A program made the position numbers and the translations under genes. Of a stretch of 64,000 nucleotides of DNA, positions 8,072-16,339 are shown piece by piece. A model generated the notes under the pieces. That model searched no databases. It saw nothing but the letters and a program-made list of their open reading frames with translations, and was not told the DNA's origin. This DNA is from an uncultured bacterium (GTDB taxonomy: Bacteria; Bacteroidota; Ignavibacteria; Kapaibacteriales; UBA4661), in contig CALCNX010000032.1 in the NCBI GenBank assembly GCA_937899715.1, positions 68,486-132,485 on the forward strand. The letters run 5' to 3'. Numbering within the stretch: position 1 is the first letter of the stretch; each line of letters opens with the position of its first letter.

Positions 8072-9622
8072 ATGCACTATTTCCTCTCCCTTTTCTCCTT
8101 TGGCAGGTCGGCGCTGTTGTGCCGATGGATGCTTGTGTTCGCAATCACAGCGCTTGCTCACGATTTATCCGCACAAACAAATCCGCCGAATGTGGACTGG
8201 ACAAATGTTCATAATACCACAGCTGCTGCTATTACGGAACTATACAACTTGCGCTTTTCGGAAGCAGAACAAAAGTGTAATGAAATTATCGGTATGGCTC
8301 CGGGTGAGCCGCGCGGTCATTTCTACAAAGCAATGGTGTATTTCTATCGCTATCGTATCATGCAGAACAAAGCCGATTATCAGCGCTTTCTGCAATTGAC
8401 ACTGAACACGATTTCGGTCTGTGAAAATATTCTCAAAACAAATCCGAGCGATTCAAAAGCGTTGTTTTATATCGGTGGTGCATTTGGTTATCGGGGTCTT
8501 ATCCGGGCTTTCGGTCCGGCAGAGGAGCGCACGAAGAATTTGATGCAAGCAATTTGGGATGGTAAAAAAGGATATGATTACCTGAACGATGCCGTCAAGT
8601 CCGACCCCAATAATGCCGATGCACAAATGGGTTTTGGGCTTTTTAATTGTCTGGTATCATCCGCTCCGGCATTTATCAAACCCGCTATTCGGCTCGCCGG
8701 CTTCAGCACCGACCGCAATTTGGGAATGAAGCAATTAGAAAATGCCGCCGCTAATGGTGTCTATACACGCCCCGAGGCAGCGTATTGGCTCTCGACGTTC
8801 TATGCAGAACAAGAAGAAACATCTTCCAGAGCGCTCTGGCACTTGAAAAATCTGACGGCGCAATTTCCGGCAAACCACTGGTATCGCATCACAACGGCGC
8901 AAATCTACCTGAACACGCTTCGCAAGCCCGACGAGGCAATACCTTTTTTACAGACCGTTGCCAATCAAGCAACCGATAAAAATGCACAAGCCCGCGCCAT
9001 ACTTTTGACGGGTGCGGCATCGCTGTACAAACTCAGGTTCCCTGAAGCCGTTCAATGGCTTCAAAAGTGCGTGGCATTTGGCACGGACTCTGGTGCTGTG
9101 CGCAATGCTCTCTATTTGCAGGGGTTGATAAGTGAACTGGAAGGGAATCGTACTCAAGCAACACAGTTCTATCAAAAATCGCTGCCCTATAAAGCAAGCG
9201 AAGACCTTCTTAAAACTCCCCTCACGGCAGAACAAGCATTGCTGCGGCGTATTTCTTTGGGTTTTCGGGGGTCGGAATATACGACGGTCATTCGACTTGC
9301 CGACGAACTCCTTAGAAAGCAGCAGTTAAGCGCCGACATTCGCGGGCGGGCGTTGCTCTTCAGCGCAAGGAGTTATGCCGAGCAAAGCGACCACACACAA
9401 GCCGAGCAACGCTTGCTGCAAACCGTCGTCATTCAACCCGAAGAAGATAAATCTCTTCTGCCCGCAGCATATTATCGGCTTGGTACGGCGCAGGCAAAAC
9501 TTGGCAAAAAAAACGAGGCAAAACAGAATCTTGAAAAAGCACTTTCCTTCAAAGATTACGACGAAGAAGACGCGCTCCGTCGCAGCGTCAACCGTGAACT
9601 TGCACGGCTGAGTAAGCAGTAG
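8072..9622 (+). CDS. Secreted tetratricopeptide-repeat protein
   Basis: Protein of 516 aa with an N-terminal hydrophobic signal (LLCRWMLVFAITALAHDLSAQ) followed by TPR-like helical pairs throughout, for example ITELYNLRFSEAEQKCNEII near residue 60 and ARSYAEQSDHTQAEQRLLQTV and AYYRLGTAQAKLGKKNEAKQ near the end. TPR proteins act as protein-interaction scaffolds; the partner is unknown. ATG 8072 is preferred over the TTG nine codons upstream. The gene is downstream of glgP across a hairpin, so co-transcription is possible. No enzymatic domain is seen. Confidence 0.78.
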   Translation: MHYFLSLFSFGRSALLCRWMLVFAITALAHDLSAQTNPPNVDWTNVHNTTAAAITELYNLRFSEAEQKCNEIIGMAPGEPRGHFYKAMVYFYRYRIMQNKADYQRFLQLTLNTISVCENILKTNPSDSKALFYIGGAFGYRGLIRAFGPAEERTKNLMQAIWDGKKGYDYLNDAVKSDPNNADAQMGFGLFNCLVSSAPAFIKPAIRLAGFSTDRNLGMKQLENAAANGVYTRPEAAYWLSTFYAEQEETSSRALWHLKNLTAQFPANHWYRITTAQIYLNTLRKPDEAIPFLQTVANQATDKNAQARAILLTGAASLYKLRFPEAVQWLQKCVAFGTDSGAVRNALYLQGLISELEGNRTQATQFYQKSLPYKASEDLLKTPLTAEQALLRRISLGFRGSEYTTVIRLADELLRKQQLSADIRGRALLFSARSYAEQSDHTQAEQRLLQTVVIQPEEDKSLLPAAYYRLGTAQAKLGKKNEAKQNLEKALSFKDYDEEDALRRSVNRELARLSKQ

Positions 9623-9665
9623 TTACCTTCCCTCAGACAGTTCCACGCTGAATTTTTCGCAGTGC

Positions 9666-10037
9666 TTACCGCCCGGCAATCATTCCCCGAAAATCTTCCC
9701 CGAAGGTTTGTGGGTCTATGGGCTTGGCAACGCAGCCGTCGAAGCCCATTTCGAGATAACGTTCACGTTCGCCGCGTCGCACAAACGAAGTGAGGGCAAA
9801 GACAGGCGTTTGTGCGCCTCTTGTGCCCATGCGGATGTGCCGAAGGACATCGGTGCCGCTCACGCCTTCCGGCAAAACGATATTGGAAAGCACAACATCG
9901 GCAGCATGAGCGCCAAGCCAGTCCAATGCCGATGCGCCATTGTCGAAATCATGCACCGCAAATCCGGCTCGTTCCAAAAGCATAACAAAGAGTTTGCGGG
10001 TAATTCTATCGTCTTCAATAAGACACACTGTGTGCAT
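9666..10037 (-). CDS. Receiver-only response regulator with Asn at the phosphoacceptor site
   Basis: A 123-aa stand-alone CheY-like fold. Acidic residues EDD (8-10), the Thr of FALTSF and the Lys of VAKPID are present. The phosphoacceptor Asp expected in DxVLxDxxLP is Asn52 (DVVLSNIVLPEG), read directly from the DNA codon AAT. It therefore probably cannot be phosphorylated in the usual way and may act as a constitutive or scaffold receiver. It has no output domain and stands alone, antisense to its neighbours. The family assignment is firm; the role is unknown. Confidence 0.85.
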   Translation of the reverse strand: MHTVCLIEDDRITRKLFVMLLERAGFAVHDFDNGASALDWLGAHAADVVLSNIVLPEGVSGTDVLRHIRMGTRGAQTPVFALTSFVRRGERERYLEMGFDGCVAKPIDPQTFGEDFRGMIAGR

Positions 10038-10194
10038 AGATGTTCCTGAAAATCAAGTATGAAAATAGTTGGTAATATGACGTGACAGACATTATTTTAC
10101 GAAACTTCGCGGGAATCGCAAAAAAATTATCGTATCTTTCTTCGTAGTCCTTTGTACGCCGTTTTCATCTGTTGCATTCTTTTTCTTTTATCCC

Positions 10195-10716
10195 ATGAAA
10201 CTCGGTCTTCGCAAGCGAATCGCCCTTGTTATTGCCGCAGCACAGGCGGTATTGCCCGTTACCAAAAACGAGTTGTTGTTCGTGTCGGTTTTGCTTGGTG
10301 GTTTGGCAGTGGGGCTTGTCCTGAAGCAGTATTCGTACCGTCCGGGTAATGAGAAGGTGCGGAGCGACCTGCTGCGTTTGGCAGACAGTCTTGCCGTCGC
10401 CGAAGCAACAACATTCACGGGCACAACCCCCGATGCCGAGCCGATTCCGGCGCTTGCCGCGGCAGACACTGTTGTAAAAAAGCCCCAGCGCTTTCCTCTG
10501 CGTCCGAAGCCTGGAAAAATCACGGATGGCTCTATTCGTCTCAGCACTGCCACACTACAAGACCTGATGCGGCTGCCGGGCGTGGGCGAAGCAACAGCGC
10601 AAAAAATACTCGAAACCCGCTCCCAACAACGCTTCCGGCGGATAGAAGACATAATGCGCGTCAAAGGTATAGGAAAGAAAAAATTTGAAGTGATGAAAAA
10701 GTATCTTGTTTTGTGA
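10195..10716 (+). CDS. ComEA-like helix-hairpin-helix DNA-binding protein
   Basis: 173 aa: a short basic N-terminus, one membrane segment (FVSVLLGGLAVGLVL, about residues 29-43), a low-complexity linker, then a C-terminal tandem HhH domain (LMRLPGVGEATAQKILETR and IMRVKGIGKKKFEVM). The arrangement matches ComEA-type proteins that bind incoming DNA outside the inner membrane during natural transformation. The wider family includes other HhH proteins, so a competence role is inference. The basic C-terminus is also typical. No other com genes are nearby. Confidence 0.8.
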   Translation: MKLGLRKRIALVIAAAQAVLPVTKNELLFVSVLLGGLAVGLVLKQYSYRPGNEKVRSDLLRLADSLAVAEATTFTGTTPDAEPIPALAAADTVVKKPQRFPLRPKPGKITDGSIRLSTATLQDLMRLPGVGEATAQKILETRSQQRFRRIEDIMRVKGIGKKKFEVMKKYLVL

Positions 10717-10792
10717 ATTTTTGTGAAGTTTTTTTATCCAATACGCCTTTTTTGTTCGCAAACCCGCATAGGTGCTGATGTAAAAAAACTAC

Positions 10793-10821
10793 TTGACAAA
10801 CGAATTAGGATTCTGTAATTT
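10793..10821 (+). promoter_or_regulatory. Sigma70-like promoter upstream of the susC leader
   Basis: TTGACA (10793-10798), a 17-bp spacer, then TAATTT (10816-10821). It also partly fits the Bacteroidetes -7 pattern as TAATTTCG. Transcription would start near 10828, about 590 nt before susC. Confidence 0.6.
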
Positions 10822-10827
10822 CGGCAC

Positions 10828-11420
10828 TGGTGTTCAGAGTTATCGTGTTCAGAGATTGTCCCTGTTTTCAGAAATAGTGCTTCGTAGTTGTAGCCTTTTA
10901 CTGACAACGTCCTTTACTTGCGCTGGTACTCTCTTGCCACAGAGCTGGGAAACAGCTTCTGTTCCTTGAAGCAACGTAGGCTTTGACAGGTTTCGCCCTG
11001 ATTGTAAGCATGAATTTCTTCATAGTTTTTAATGCGTTGCTGATTTATCAGCACTACACATAATTGCCATTTTGCTCACAAAGTTTTCCGAGGCGTTTTT
11101 TCAAAGTCATTACCACAACCACACTTTGAATCGCTTCATAGCAAGTCGCTCGTAGCGAACCGTTCGCAGCGCTGCTTCTGTGCTTTCTCGGAAGTATTAT
11201 AGAGTAGCACCTCCTCGTTTTTCAATAATTATTCACTGTCATCTCGTCGGCTACCACGTTTTGCATACTGCGGAGAAATGCTTTTCTCCACTTATACTGT
11301 GCGTGTGAGTTGGTAGCGTTTGTGTGGTGATTTTTCGTGTGGAATAGATAATCGCTTGTCTTCAAACTCTCATTTGTCTTCAAACTCTCATTTTTTTTAT
11401 TCATTTAATTTCGTAGCATT
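10828..11420 (+). other. Long non-coding leader or possible small RNA upstream of susC
   Basis: No convincing ORF. Contains a short direct repeat (gtgttcagagttatc and gtgttcagagattgt near 10832-10861), a small hairpin GCGAA-CCG-TTCGC at about 11156-11168, and a tandem 18-bp repeat ttgtcttcaaactctcat at 11356-11373 and 11374-11391 just before susC. It could be a regulatory 5' leader of susC or a separate sRNA followed by a susC promoter; the sequence does not decide. No known RNA family is recognised. Confidence 0.45.
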
Positions 11421-14400
11421 ATGCAAAGATTTACTACGTTTCTCCGTTATTGCGCTGCGCTCGTGCTGGCTCTTGGCATGACCTCGGCGCTGGCGCTGGC
11501 GAACGGGCGCATTGTCGGGAAGGCTACCGACGACGATGGGAATGCACCTCTGGGTGGCGTGAGCATCAAAATAAAAGTAGCCGGAAAAGTGCTCGGCGCT
11601 TTCACGGGCAAAGATGGAAGTTATGAAATCCGTAATGTTCCGGCTGGGACGTATGAGGTCACGGCAGCATACATTGGTTTCAAATCGCAAACTAAAAAAG
11701 TAACTGTTGACGAAGGGGCAGATGCGAAAGTAGATTTCAAAATGCAGCTGGATTTGTTGCTTTTGGAAGAAGCTGTTGTTATCGGGTACGGTACAAAGAC
11801 CCGTAAAGACCTTACCGGCTCCATTGCTTCGATTGATGCCAAAGAGATAAAAGATGCTCCACTGCCGAGCTTTGAGCAGATGCTTCAAGGTCGTGCCGCC
11901 GGAGTGCAGGTTATTGCTTCCAATGGTTTGCCCGGCTCACCCGTGACCGTGAGAGTACGTGGTACAGGCTCCATCACGGCAAGTAGCGATCCATTGTACA
12001 TCATTGACGGTGTACCCATGACCACCGGCAGCTTTGGTACGAACTTCCGCACTGCAACAGAAACCAATGCTTTGGCTGACCTCAATCCGAATGATATTGA
12101 AAGCATGGAGATTCTCAAAGATGCTGATGCTGCCGCTATCTATGGTGCGCGTGGTGCAAATGGTGTCGTGCTCATTACCACCAAGCGTGGACAAGCAGGG
12201 ACAACGAAATTTAACATCAATATCATGTCCGGCTTTAATCAAGTTTCCAATCGTCCCGCTCTTTATGATGGCCCGGGCTGGCTCAAACTCTGGAATGAAG
12301 GTGCAACAAATGATAGTATTGTTGCTCGCAAAGAAGGTCGTTCTTATACTCGTCCCAATCTTCCTTATAACATCTACGATCCCACCAGCGGTAGGGCGAA
12401 GCGTGCCGGACAAATTGACCCGGCAAACACAAATTGGCTTGACCAAGTGCTCCAGGTGGGGCGGATGAACCAAGTAGAGGTAAATGCAAGCGGTGGTACA
12501 GAAAAAACACGCTTTTATGCCGGTGCTACGTATCGCACAGAAACAGGCTATCAAAAGAAAACCGACGGTGAGCGCATTTCGGGTCGCCTGAACGTTGACC
12601 ACAACGCAACAGATGATTTCACCATCGGCTTTAATACAAATGTTACTCGCTTTACTACCAATCGCGGTCCCGTTGCTTGGTCAGGCGGTATGGGATCAGC
12701 ACAGAGCAATTCGCTGCCTATTTTCCCGATTTTTACGACGGCAGGTGAATATTTTCAGCCGACCGCAGGTGTAAATCCTGTAGTTCAAATTGATAACTTC
12801 AATTTCACCCAGGTCAATACGCGATTGCTTGCCAACGGCTATGGTGAACTGCGGTTCAATGGGCTGGGGATACCAGGTCTTGCACTTCGTTTGGAAGCGG
12901 GTATTGATAAAGCTGATATCGCAGAAAGTTTCTTCCAGAATGCTATTGTCCGTAGCGATGGGCAGGCATACGGCGAAAAACGAAATGTATCAGTTATCAA
13001 TTGGAATACCAATACAACCTTAAACTATCAGACCAAATTTGGTAGCGAACATTCTCTTACAGCTCTTGTTGGGATGAGTGTGAATCGCTCGGACGAGCTG
13101 GATGTTACTGCAGGTGGGCGGGATTTCCCAAACCCTTACTTCACCAATCCTCAGGCAGCAGCAGTGAAGACGGGTAATTCTTTTGAAACTGCATACAGTT
13201 TCATTGGTTACTTTGCACGTCTCGACTATAAGTTTATGGACAAGTATCTTGTGAAAGTCAGTGTTCGTCGTGATGCTTCTTCACGGTTTGGTTCTGATAC
13301 ACGCTTCGGTACATTCCCTGCCGTTGGTTTGGGCTGGCTCCTTACCGAAGAAGAATTCTTGAAAAACAATGAAACCCTTTCTCTCTTGAAGCTCCGTGCC
13401 AGCTACGGTTTGAGTGGCAATGCCGAAATCCCTAACTTTGAGCGATTTGGCACCTATTATGCCGGAGCCAACTACAACGGGCAAGCCGGTATTGGTCCTG
13501 CACGTCTTCCAAACACAACACTAGGCTGGGAGCAAGCTGCAATGCTTGATGTCGGTCTTGACTTTGCATTCTGGCAAGGGCGTCTGTCGGGTACGATGGC
13601 ATTTTACACCAAAAACTCGACAAATCTTCTGCTTAATCTCAGCATTCCATCCTCAACGGGTTTTGGTTCAATTCTCCAAAACGTTGGGAGCATCAACAAT
13701 ACGGGCTTTGAGGTTAGTCTGAGCAGTAAAAATCTTGTCGGCGAGTTTGAATGGTCAACCGACCTCAATATGGCATTTAACCGCAATGTTGTTTTAAACA
13801 ATGCAGGTTTACCGCCTGATGCTGTCGGTGGTCCGGGGGAAACGCGTCTTTTGCCCGGGTATCCGATTGGCACGTTCTTTATCAATCGTTTTGCATATGT
13901 ACAGAAATCAGATGGTATGGTCTCTGTTCAGCGTCGTAGTTCAGATAACCAGACGGCGTTCGACCCAAATAAACCAAATAACCAATCGAATGTTTCCGGT
14001 CGCTGGATTGATACGATGGTTACTGTACGCGGTGGTTCAGCGCTTTATTACAACCTCAATGGTAAACTCACTGACGTTTACGATACAAAAGATCGTGTAG
14101 CACTTGGTCAGCCATATCCTACGGTCGTTGGTGGTATGACCAATATATTCAGATATAAGGGCTTCGACCTCACAGTACTTGTGAACTTCTCTGTCGGTAA
14201 CTCGCTCTACGATGACGCTGCTAAGCGCCAAGTTGGCGCGGTTAGCTTCCGTTGGAACCAGCGTGTGAACGAAACGGAAATGCGCTGGAAAAAAGATGGC
14301 GACGATGCTTCTGTGCCACGTTTGTCTCTTACTGAGAACCGTGACATCAACATTGACCGTTGGTTGTACGATGGCTCGTTTGTGCGCGTCCGTCAAATTA

Positions 14401-14630
14401 CGCTTGGCTATCGCTTACCGCAAAGCCTGCTTGAATCCATCGGTTTGACCAATGTGCGCATTTATGCCACTGCAAGCAATCCGTTTACCTTCACGAAATA
14501 TCCGGGCTGGGATCCTGAGGTACAGCGCGACCAATACGGCGCACAAGGTGCAAACCTCGGCGCAAGCGTAACCTATCTTACGCCGCCGCAAGCCCAAGGA
14601 TTTACCTTTGGTCTGAATGTTGGCTTCTAA
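11421..14630 (+). CDS. susC: SusC/RagA-family TonB-linked outer-membrane transporter
   Basis: 1069-aa outer-membrane beta-barrel that imports oligosaccharides or peptides with its SusD lid. In order: signal peptide (VLALGMTSALALA), a carboxypeptidase-regulatory-like beta-sandwich (about residues 30-105, GRIVGKATDDDG... IGFKSQ), the SusC signature EEAVVIGYGT near 115, the plug (LQGRAAGVQV... YIIDGVPM... AAIYGARGANGVVLITTK) and a barrel ending in the aromatic GFTFGLNVGF. It is full length. It is followed 53 bp later by susD, so the two form an operon. The substrate is not shown by the protein itself. Nearby glgP, pullulanase and the secreted module gene suggest alpha-glucan. Confidence 0.96.
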   Translation: MQRFTTFLRYCAALVLALGMTSALALANGRIVGKATDDDGNAPLGGVSIKIKVAGKVLGAFTGKDGSYEIRNVPAGTYEVTAAYIGFKSQTKKVTVDEGADAKVDFKMQLDLLLLEEAVVIGYGTKTRKDLTGSIASIDAKEIKDAPLPSFEQMLQGRAAGVQVIASNGLPGSPVTVRVRGTGSITASSDPLYIIDGVPMTTGSFGTNFRTATETNALADLNPNDIESMEILKDADAAAIYGARGANGVVLITTKRGQAGTTKFNINIMSGFNQVSNRPALYDGPGWLKLWNEGATNDSIVARKEGRSYTRPNLPYNIYDPTSGRAKRAGQIDPANTNWLDQVLQVGRMNQVEVNASGGTEKTRFYAGATYRTETGYQKKTDGERISGRLNVDHNATDDFTIGFNTNVTRFTTNRGPVAWSGGMGSAQSNSLPIFPIFTTAGEYFQPTAGVNPVVQIDNFNFTQVNTRLLANGYGELRFNGLGIPGLALRLEAGIDKADIAESFFQNAIVRSDGQAYGEKRNVSVINWNTNTTLNYQTKFGSEHSLTALVGMSVNRSDELDVTAGGRDFPNPYFTNPQAAAVKTGNSFETAYSFIGYFARLDYKFMDKYLVKVSVRRDASSRFGSDTRFGTFPAVGLGWLLTEEEFLKNNETLSLLKLRASYGLSGNAEIPNFERFGTYYAGANYNGQAGIGPARLPNTTLGWEQAAMLDVGLDFAFWQGRLSGTMAFYTKNSTNLLLNLSIPSSTGFGSILQNVGSINNTGFEVSLSSKNLVGEFEWSTDLNMAFNRNVVLNNAGLPPDAVGGPGETRLLPGYPIGTFFINRFAYVQKSDGMVSVQRRSSDNQTAFDPNKPNNQSNVSGRWIDTMVTVRGGSALYYNLNGKLTDVYDTKDRVALGQPYPTVVGGMTNIFRYKGFDLTVLVNFSVGNSLYDDAAKRQVGAVSFRWNQRVNETEMRWKKDGDDASVPRLSLTENRDINIDRWLYDGSFVRVRQITLGYRLPQSLLESIGLTNVRIYATASNPFTFTKYPGWDPEVQRDQYGAQGANLGASVTYLTPPQAQGFTFGLNVGF

Positions 14631-14683
14631 TCCGACGAGTTATTCCTTAACCATAGAATATCCATTTAATTTTTTGTATCATC

Positions 14684-16060
14684 ATGAAGAGATTCCGAAA
14701 ACTTATTGTGGCATCGGCACTCATGGCAGGAGTTGGGTTCAGCTCGTGCGAAAGTGTGTTGAATATCTTGCCGCCTCTGGATTTGGCAAATGAAGCCGCT
14801 CTTACGAACACTCGCGGACTTCGTACCGCTCTGACCGGTACGTTTAGCCCAAGCGGTGGATTGGCGGACGGCAGTGGTGTATCAGGCAATGTACTCACAT
14901 CGGGTGAGTTGTGGTCAGATCAGGTGCAGGCTCAAAACCCCGGCTTTGGTCAATTACAGATTGTCAATCGCAATTTGAACTTCTTTAACGATCAGGGGCG
15001 CCCTATCTGGCAGAATGGCTATGGCATAATTAACCGTGCCAACAACATTCTGGATGCCATTCCAACTATTACTGATGCACAAATCGCTTCCGAAAAAAAT
15101 CTTATACGTGGTAATGCTCTTTTTCTTCGAGCTTGGGCTTACTTCAATCTTGTTCGTTCTTTTGCCCAGCCTTGGGGATTTACGGCAGACAATACTCACC
15201 TTGGGGTGATATTGCGTCTTACTCCTACAAGAGGCTCTACGGGTGCATCCAAGGCACGCTCAACCGTAGCAGAGGTTTATGCTCAAATTATTAAGGATTT
15301 GATTGAAGCCGAAAGCCTTCTTCCTGAGGCTTCTGCTCTGCCTGATTTTTATAATTCATTTGCCTCCAAAGGCGCTGTTGCTGGCTTGCTTGCACGGGTG
15401 TACTTTCAGCAAAATGATTTCACCAACGCAGCAGCAGCAGCAAGCCGTGTTATCAGCAATAGCGGTTACAGTCTTAGCGATGATGTGATGGATGTCTTCA
15501 AAAACAGCCCGACCCCCGAAACCATTTTCCAACTCATCAGCGACGACCAAAGTAATTCTGCAGGCGCAGTCAACGGTAATTTCCGTCAAGACGATAATGA
15601 CCCGCCGCTCTTTGTCGATCCAGCATTTGCTACGGTTATAGCTGCTTTGCCCGATGCCGACAAACGCAAAGTGTTCGTCAATGAGCGAGACGGTGTTACC
15701 CGCACAACCAAGTACGACAAATTACAAATGAATGTGCCGCTTATTCGTTTGCCGGAAATGTTGCTCATTCGTGCTGAGGCGACCGCACAATCAGCAGCAG
15801 CAAGCGCACTTGCCGACCTAAACCAAATTCGCCGACGCGCAGGTCTTGCGCCCCTCACAGGGCTATCAGGGCAAGCACTCATTGATGCCATTCGTCGTGA
15901 ACGAAGCATTGAGCTTTGTTTTGAAGGCGATCGCTTCCACGAACTCAAACGCACAAAACAAAACATACGCGCCAGCGCATGGAATGCGTCGTCGTGTATC
16001 TTTAAGATTCCCGATGTCGAGGTCAACGCAAACACACTTTGTCAGCAAAATCCTGACTAA
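14684..16060 (+). CDS. susD: SusD/RagB-family substrate-binding outer-membrane lipoprotein
   Basis: 458-aa surface lipoprotein that caps the SusC channel and binds substrate. The lipoprotein signal ends in FSSC with Cys22. SusD features follow: a helical TPR-like N-half (GNALFLRAWAYFNLVRSFAQPWG) and the conserved C-terminal blocks LPEMLLIRAEA and IRRERSIELCFEGDRFHELKR. Length is close to the family norm. It directly follows susC (53-bp gap) and precedes a promoter-bearing gap and the duplicated-module gene. Substrate specificity cannot be read from sequence. Confidence 0.96.
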   Translation: MKRFRKLIVASALMAGVGFSSCESVLNILPPLDLANEAALTNTRGLRTALTGTFSPSGGLADGSGVSGNVLTSGELWSDQVQAQNPGFGQLQIVNRNLNFFNDQGRPIWQNGYGIINRANNILDAIPTITDAQIASEKNLIRGNALFLRAWAYFNLVRSFAQPWGFTADNTHLGVILRLTPTRGSTGASKARSTVAEVYAQIIKDLIEAESLLPEASALPDFYNSFASKGAVAGLLARVYFQQNDFTNAAAAASRVISNSGYSLSDDVMDVFKNSPTPETIFQLISDDQSNSAGAVNGNFRQDDNDPPLFVDPAFATVIAALPDADKRKVFVNERDGVTRTTKYDKLQMNVPLIRLPEMLLIRAEATAQSAAASALADLNQIRRRAGLAPLTGLSGQALIDAIRRERSIELCFEGDRFHELKRTKQNIRASAWNASSCIFKIPDVEVNANTLCQQNPD

Positions 16061-16181
16061 TTCGAGATATATTGTCTGTCAAGCGATGAGGAGGCTTGGT
16101 TTCATCAAGCCTCTCAACGTTTGGTGGTGAGGGCTGGAAAAGAAAATATGTGAAGAAGTTGCACTCAATACGTAAAGAGTA

Positions 16182-16210
16182 TTGACATTCATCTATAAAA
16201 AATGTATTTT
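16182..16210 (+). promoter_or_regulatory. Sigma70-like promoter for the duplicated-module gene
   Basis: TTGACA (16182-16187), 17-bp spacer, TATTTT (16205-16210), with a leader of about 120 nt before the ATG at 16340. It has the same spacing as the promoter upstream of susC at 10793. Confidence 0.6.
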
Positions 16211-16339
16211 CTTCTCCGTGTTCTCAAATCCAAGAATAGTTTGCACTTGGCTGTGTTCCATCACTGCTCACCAACACGAAAAAACAGAACTCTGTTCTAA
16301 TTCTCTATTCTATTTTTTTATCAATTTTCGGAGCGTAAT

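Noticed and set aside
10828..11420. tRNA, RNase P, tmRNA or SRP RNA in the susC leader
   Set aside because: No cloverleaf and no conserved core of those RNAs could be found by eye.
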